Source: Edolisoma coerulescens
Lineage: Eukaryota > Chordata > Aves > Passeriformes > Campephagidae
Length of the DNA: 64,000 nucleotides
Assembly (NCBI GenBank): GCA_013397115.1
Contig: VWZW01006873.1
Location: forward strand, 63,322 to 127,321
Direction: 5' to 3'
The notes below the pieces were generated by a model that saw nothing but the letters and a program-made list of their open reading frames with translations, had not been told where the DNA came from and did no database searches. The position numbers and the translations under genes are program-made. Below are positions 60,343 through 64,000 of the stretch, piece after piece. Position 1 is the first letter of the stretch. Every line of letters starts with the position of its first letter.

Positions 60343-61479
60343 TGAACAAGTATCATCATACTAGTCAGAATTTTACTTGGATGCTAGCAAACAAAACAAA
60401 CTGTGAATACAAAGATGTAAGAAAATGCCTACTTTAGGAAGTTTGGAAACAAGTAAGATAAGAAACTGACATATTCTATGTTTGCACATTCTAGCCAAGT
60501 AAACCCCCAGTATTTTTGGTTGATTTCAGTTAACTGCATAAACACCGTAAGCTTGCTGTACTATTTTAATACTTGCCAATCCTACCACAGAGAGTCACTA
60601 ACACAACTGAGAGAAAAACCTGCTCTCTTCATCAAAGCCATTTTTTGTATCCCATTATGATGTGGCCAATAAGGTGGACAAACAGACAAGATTTTAGGCT
60701 TTTATTTGAAGTAATTTCTTGGCCTAGTAGGACCTGAGTAGAAAACAGTTCAAATTTTGCAGGGCTCCTAACACATCTGATGCAAAAGGCAATGAATATG
60801 CAGAATATGCATATCCTTGAATATGCAGAAGTCATACACAGACAAAAGTATTAATTATAGCAATTTTTGTGTCTGTACCACCTGAAAATAAGGTTAGCCT
60901 ATGTTAATAACCTTTTTTTTTGCATGAAAGCTCATTACTTTGATGACAGCAGTGACAGAGACAGGCTGGTATGTAATAGCATGTCATGCTGTCTCAGAAT
61001 ACTGAACATGAATGATTTCTGAAGCATGCATTGTTTCCATTAAAAAAAAAAAATGGTGTGCCTGAAATTCAGTATTTCCATTCAAACCAGAGGTGGACAT
61101 ATTTTAGATGATGTAGGTATTATAGACTTTATCATTTTAATGTATACAAAAGTAGCTACAAGGTTTTATCTGGTGATTTTTATAACCAGTGCTGGAAACT
61201 TTATTATCAATTAAAAAAGTCCACTACCAGCTAGGTTCCTGATTTCAGAAATCTTGCTGTGCTTAAAAATTAAAGCCTGTGTTGTATTTTTAGAGAACAG
61301 TGCTGATCAGTAGTGGTAATGTGCTAATGTTGGATTGAACTAACTCTGCAATACCAGTAACGTAAAACCATTTTTATAATTTCTGTGAAGATTTATCCAG
61401 TTATAAAGTTTCACTTAAAAAAAGTTTAAGTAATTTACAAATTATGCTCAAACAGTATTCTGACAAAGGATTTACTGTT
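60343..61479. other. Non-coding AT-rich DNA
   Basis: Three GAATATGCA-type words occur within 50 bases at about 60794-60830, and an A run lies near 61043. Nothing else is recognised. Confidence 0.55.
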
Positions 61480-61772
61480 CAAATCATCCTAGATGATGTA
61501 GTGTGAACTTATGCACGATCTTAAACATTCATGATAGTCTAAGCACTTAAACTGCTTTATGATGGCATAAGTGCTTAAATTGCCTAAAATCCTCAGAGTA
61601 CTGTATGGTTTTAAGGCACATTAGGTTCTCTGGTGCCATAATTGCCTAAACCACCTCAGATTTTTCAAATGGCATAAACTTACAAATCATCTTAAATGAT
61701 ATTTGGGGCTGCATAAGGGCTTAGACTACTCCATGGAGGTATAAATGCTGAAATTGCTAGTAGACTACTATG
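61480..61772. repeat. Old, diverged tandem array of about 35-40-base units
   Basis: At least six partial copies of one theme, (G)GCATAA-x-GCTTAAA-x-TGCC/CTC, run head to tail: ACTTATGCACGATCTTAAAC (61507), TAAGCACTTAAACTGC (61539), GGCATAAGTGCTTAAATTGCC (61564), GCCATAATTGCCTAAACCACC (61634), GGCATAAACTTACAAATC (61671), GCATAAGGGCTTAGAC (61711), GTATAAATGCTGAAATTGC (61739). The word AAATCATC[C/T]TA[G/A]ATGAT recurs at 61480 and 61684. Units differ by many substitutions and indels, so this looks like an ancient minisatellite rather than a young one. Confidence 0.6.
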
Positions 61773-64000
61773 ACAAATGTTTGCTTTTGAATTTATATAA
61801 CTTTTTAGAAACTGCTTGGTCATGAAGAATACTAAGGATCTAATCCTGATGATGCATTATATGCAGTGCCATAGGTAGAAATTCTTTAGTCACATTGCAG
61901 GATGCTGTAGACACTTGCTGAAGTGCATCCCTAAAAAACATCTCCAGAACTGCACATTATAACTCCTGCGTCCACCTCTTACTGCAGCAGCCAGTCTTTG
62001 CTGAACAGCCCAAATGACATAAGGCTATGATGCTTGACCTTATGCATGACCACATTAGTTTCACCTATTGTAGAATCACTTTCCATTCCCATGTGGAGGG
62101 AAGGAAATTTACCTGTGCACCCAGAATCCACAGGTCATCACAGAGGTGAGCAGAGATTTGTGGCAAATGAAGAAAGAAGGATGAAATATCTTGTGCCCCC
62201 TTTTACACAAGGTGACAGGTAGGCTACCCATTTCTCTGTTAGTTGGTATGAGTTATGAGAGGTTCTGTGGTTCCTCAAAATGCAGCTGCAATGGTTGTAG
62301 CTGCCAATCCTCCCTTGGCAGCACTCCAAGACTGCTCTTGTGTTCTGTCATCGCAAGGAGTTGTACACAAAGGGATATGAACCCCTGATGCCCTCTTTCT
62401 ACTCTCAGTATTTCTTCTTGTAACAAAGCACAGCTTGTCATACCCAGTCTAAGTGTGGATGAAGGCACTCTAAAAAAAAAAAAAAGAATATGTATGTTCT
62501 TTGCAAGAGTGTGAGGTGAAAGAAATAAGAAATCAATAGAACATATGCGTTTAGTCTGTCTGCAGGTTTTCTTCCATTCCATGATTTTGGGCTAAACGGT
62601 GAGCTTGTGAATGAGGAATCAGACCTTTTATCCTTAAACAAAGAAAATAAATGTCTTTTTCAAAGGATTTAGGACTTCATTATTTGTCCTTGTTTTGTTA
62701 CCAAATGCAAAGGATTCTGTACTGAGATGTCCTTGGTAATGATTGCTACAGCACCTCACTACATATGAAAGTTCTCTTCCTGCACATACACAACATGGAT
62801 GACTTTGTCTCCATAAGGATAAGCTTGATTCAGTAAAGTAACAATCCCTGCCATTGTGAATCAGCATGTATAATCTGAAGGTGATTTTTAACTTTGGTGA
62901 AAGAAGCCTGAAAATGTATTTGGATTGTAAGCTCCTATCTGGGGCTGGACCCTCCTATGCTGTAATTTTATTGACAGTAAAGCAGGATCAAAATATCTTG
63001 ATCATAAAGAGGCACTATTTTTGAGCTCTATTTTGATCATTTAATAAAGCATATACTAATTGAAAGGAGTATGAAGCTGTGCAAAGACCAGTAAAATTCT
63101 GTTCTCTGGAAAAGTGGGTTATTCTAATTGGATGTAGGCACCAGCTTGAGAAAGTAGTGACTCTTAATTTCTGACCCTCGGGAGCAGCTCAGAGAGGTGT
63201 TGCAACTAAGAAACAACCAGACTGCACTGGTTGATCAAATGATTATCTACCCCAGCCAGCTCATTATGAGACAGTTCTGGTTTCTGAGAATTTTAAAGTG
63301 AAGTGGTAAGATCACGTGTAGCTGGCAAAAGAGCCATGTTCCCTATCCCTCCCTATTACTGTTCTGCTGTCTGTGGAAGCGGGGGGGGGGCATGTGTGTA
63401 TGTATATTTTTTCACCATATTCTTCTATTGGTTTTGGATATTCCTTCCTTTTAAGTCTAAGTTTTCCAGTTGGCCTCTTGACAGACCATCTTAGCTACAC
63501 TGACTTAGTAACAGACAATATAATTCTATCAATACATTATTGTGGATTAATTTGAAGTCTGCTCTACAACATTATCTGTACCAGATACTTTCAGATATAA
63601 CAGTGAATACACCAGTTAGATAACAGTTCTGCTCAGATTTTCCTCATGTATCATTTTATTTTATTAGAAATATTAGAAAAAAAGGTGACAAAATATATAG
63701 GATGATATTTAACACTGGGGAATCAAAGCAGCTGACTTTTACTTTAAACAATGAGTGCCAGTACATTAGCAAAAATTTAGGGGACTAAAAATATATCATT
63801 TATACTTTTGGTGAGTGGGTGCTATTCAGTCCCTTTCAGCTAAATTAAAGAGATTCTGCTTGAATCATTGATTTTCCGGTTGGCTGAAGAAATAAAATAG
63901 CTTTAGATTAGGCAAATTTAATTTGTTGAGAAATTTTAACTGAAGGAAATAATCAGTTTTGGTTGAAATAAACATTTCTTTTTGTCTTGGAGCATTTCTA
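61773..64000. other. Non-coding DNA to the end of the window
   Basis: Around 62040-62360 the composition is less AT-rich, with overlapping open frames on both strands but no family likeness. A 14-A run (62472-62485) and a 10-G run (63381-63390) are simple sequence. No transposon, RNA gene or supported exon is visible. Confidence 0.5.

Noticed and set aside
1..64000. A bacterial-type defence system, CRISPR array or tRNA cluster
   Set aside because: The window is vertebrate nuclear DNA; no regularly spaced repeats or tRNA cloverleaf patterns were seen.

Overview
The window is vertebrate nuclear DNA, almost certainly from a bird and probably a songbird (Passeriformes). The avian call rests on five fragments of chicken repeat 1 (CR1) LINEs, two of which carry the diagnostic ATTCTATGATTCTATGA-like 3' tail, and on the absence of recognisable mammalian Alu or L1 sequence. 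The songbird call is weaker. It rests on several endogenous-retrovirus LTRs whose sequences resemble families I associate with passerine genomes. The DNA is AT-rich, open frames are short on every strand, and there are three long assembly gaps (9159-9179, 44249-44952, 55794-55853) plus a lone N at 17021. Operons, ribosome binding sites and CRISPR arrays are not expected here and none is seen.

No complete protein-coding gene can be supported. The window reads as a gene desert or the inside of a very large intron. The best coding signal is one 129-base symmetric phase-1 exon candidate (12860-12988) with a long polypyrimidine tract, AG acceptor and CAG|GT donor. Two weaker candidates are an exon at 12504-12574 and a 46-base micro-exon at 306-351. 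I could not assign any of them to a gene.

Mobile DNA from left to right: CR1 antisense fragment (4925-5400); internally deleted CR1 (6415-6654, sense); beginning of an LTR cut off by a one-base gap, with a matching 6-base target duplication on both sides (16905-17021); two antisense CR1 pieces from adjacent parts of one ORF (19784-20838 and 21018-21485); a TATA-containing LTR (38733-39216); an ERVL-like LTR holding a 704-base gap (43929-45170); a complete solo LTR related to the one at 16905 (50996-51482); and the longest CR1 (55060-56340, sense), with a 60-base gap.

Structures that standard repeat families do not explain: a near-identical 60-base sequence followed by a pyrimidine tract, present at 774-890 and again at 26010-26120; a 75-base imperfect palindrome (27858-27932); a perfect 12-base-pair hairpin (60313-60342); an old, diverged tandem array (61480-61772); and several homeodomain-site-dense blocks that look like conserved non-coding elements (16430-16575, 29430-29620, 42790-42925, 45690-45800, 53755-54030). 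Nothing here amounts to a multi-gene system. The most testable item is the retroviral insertion hidden by the single N at 17021.
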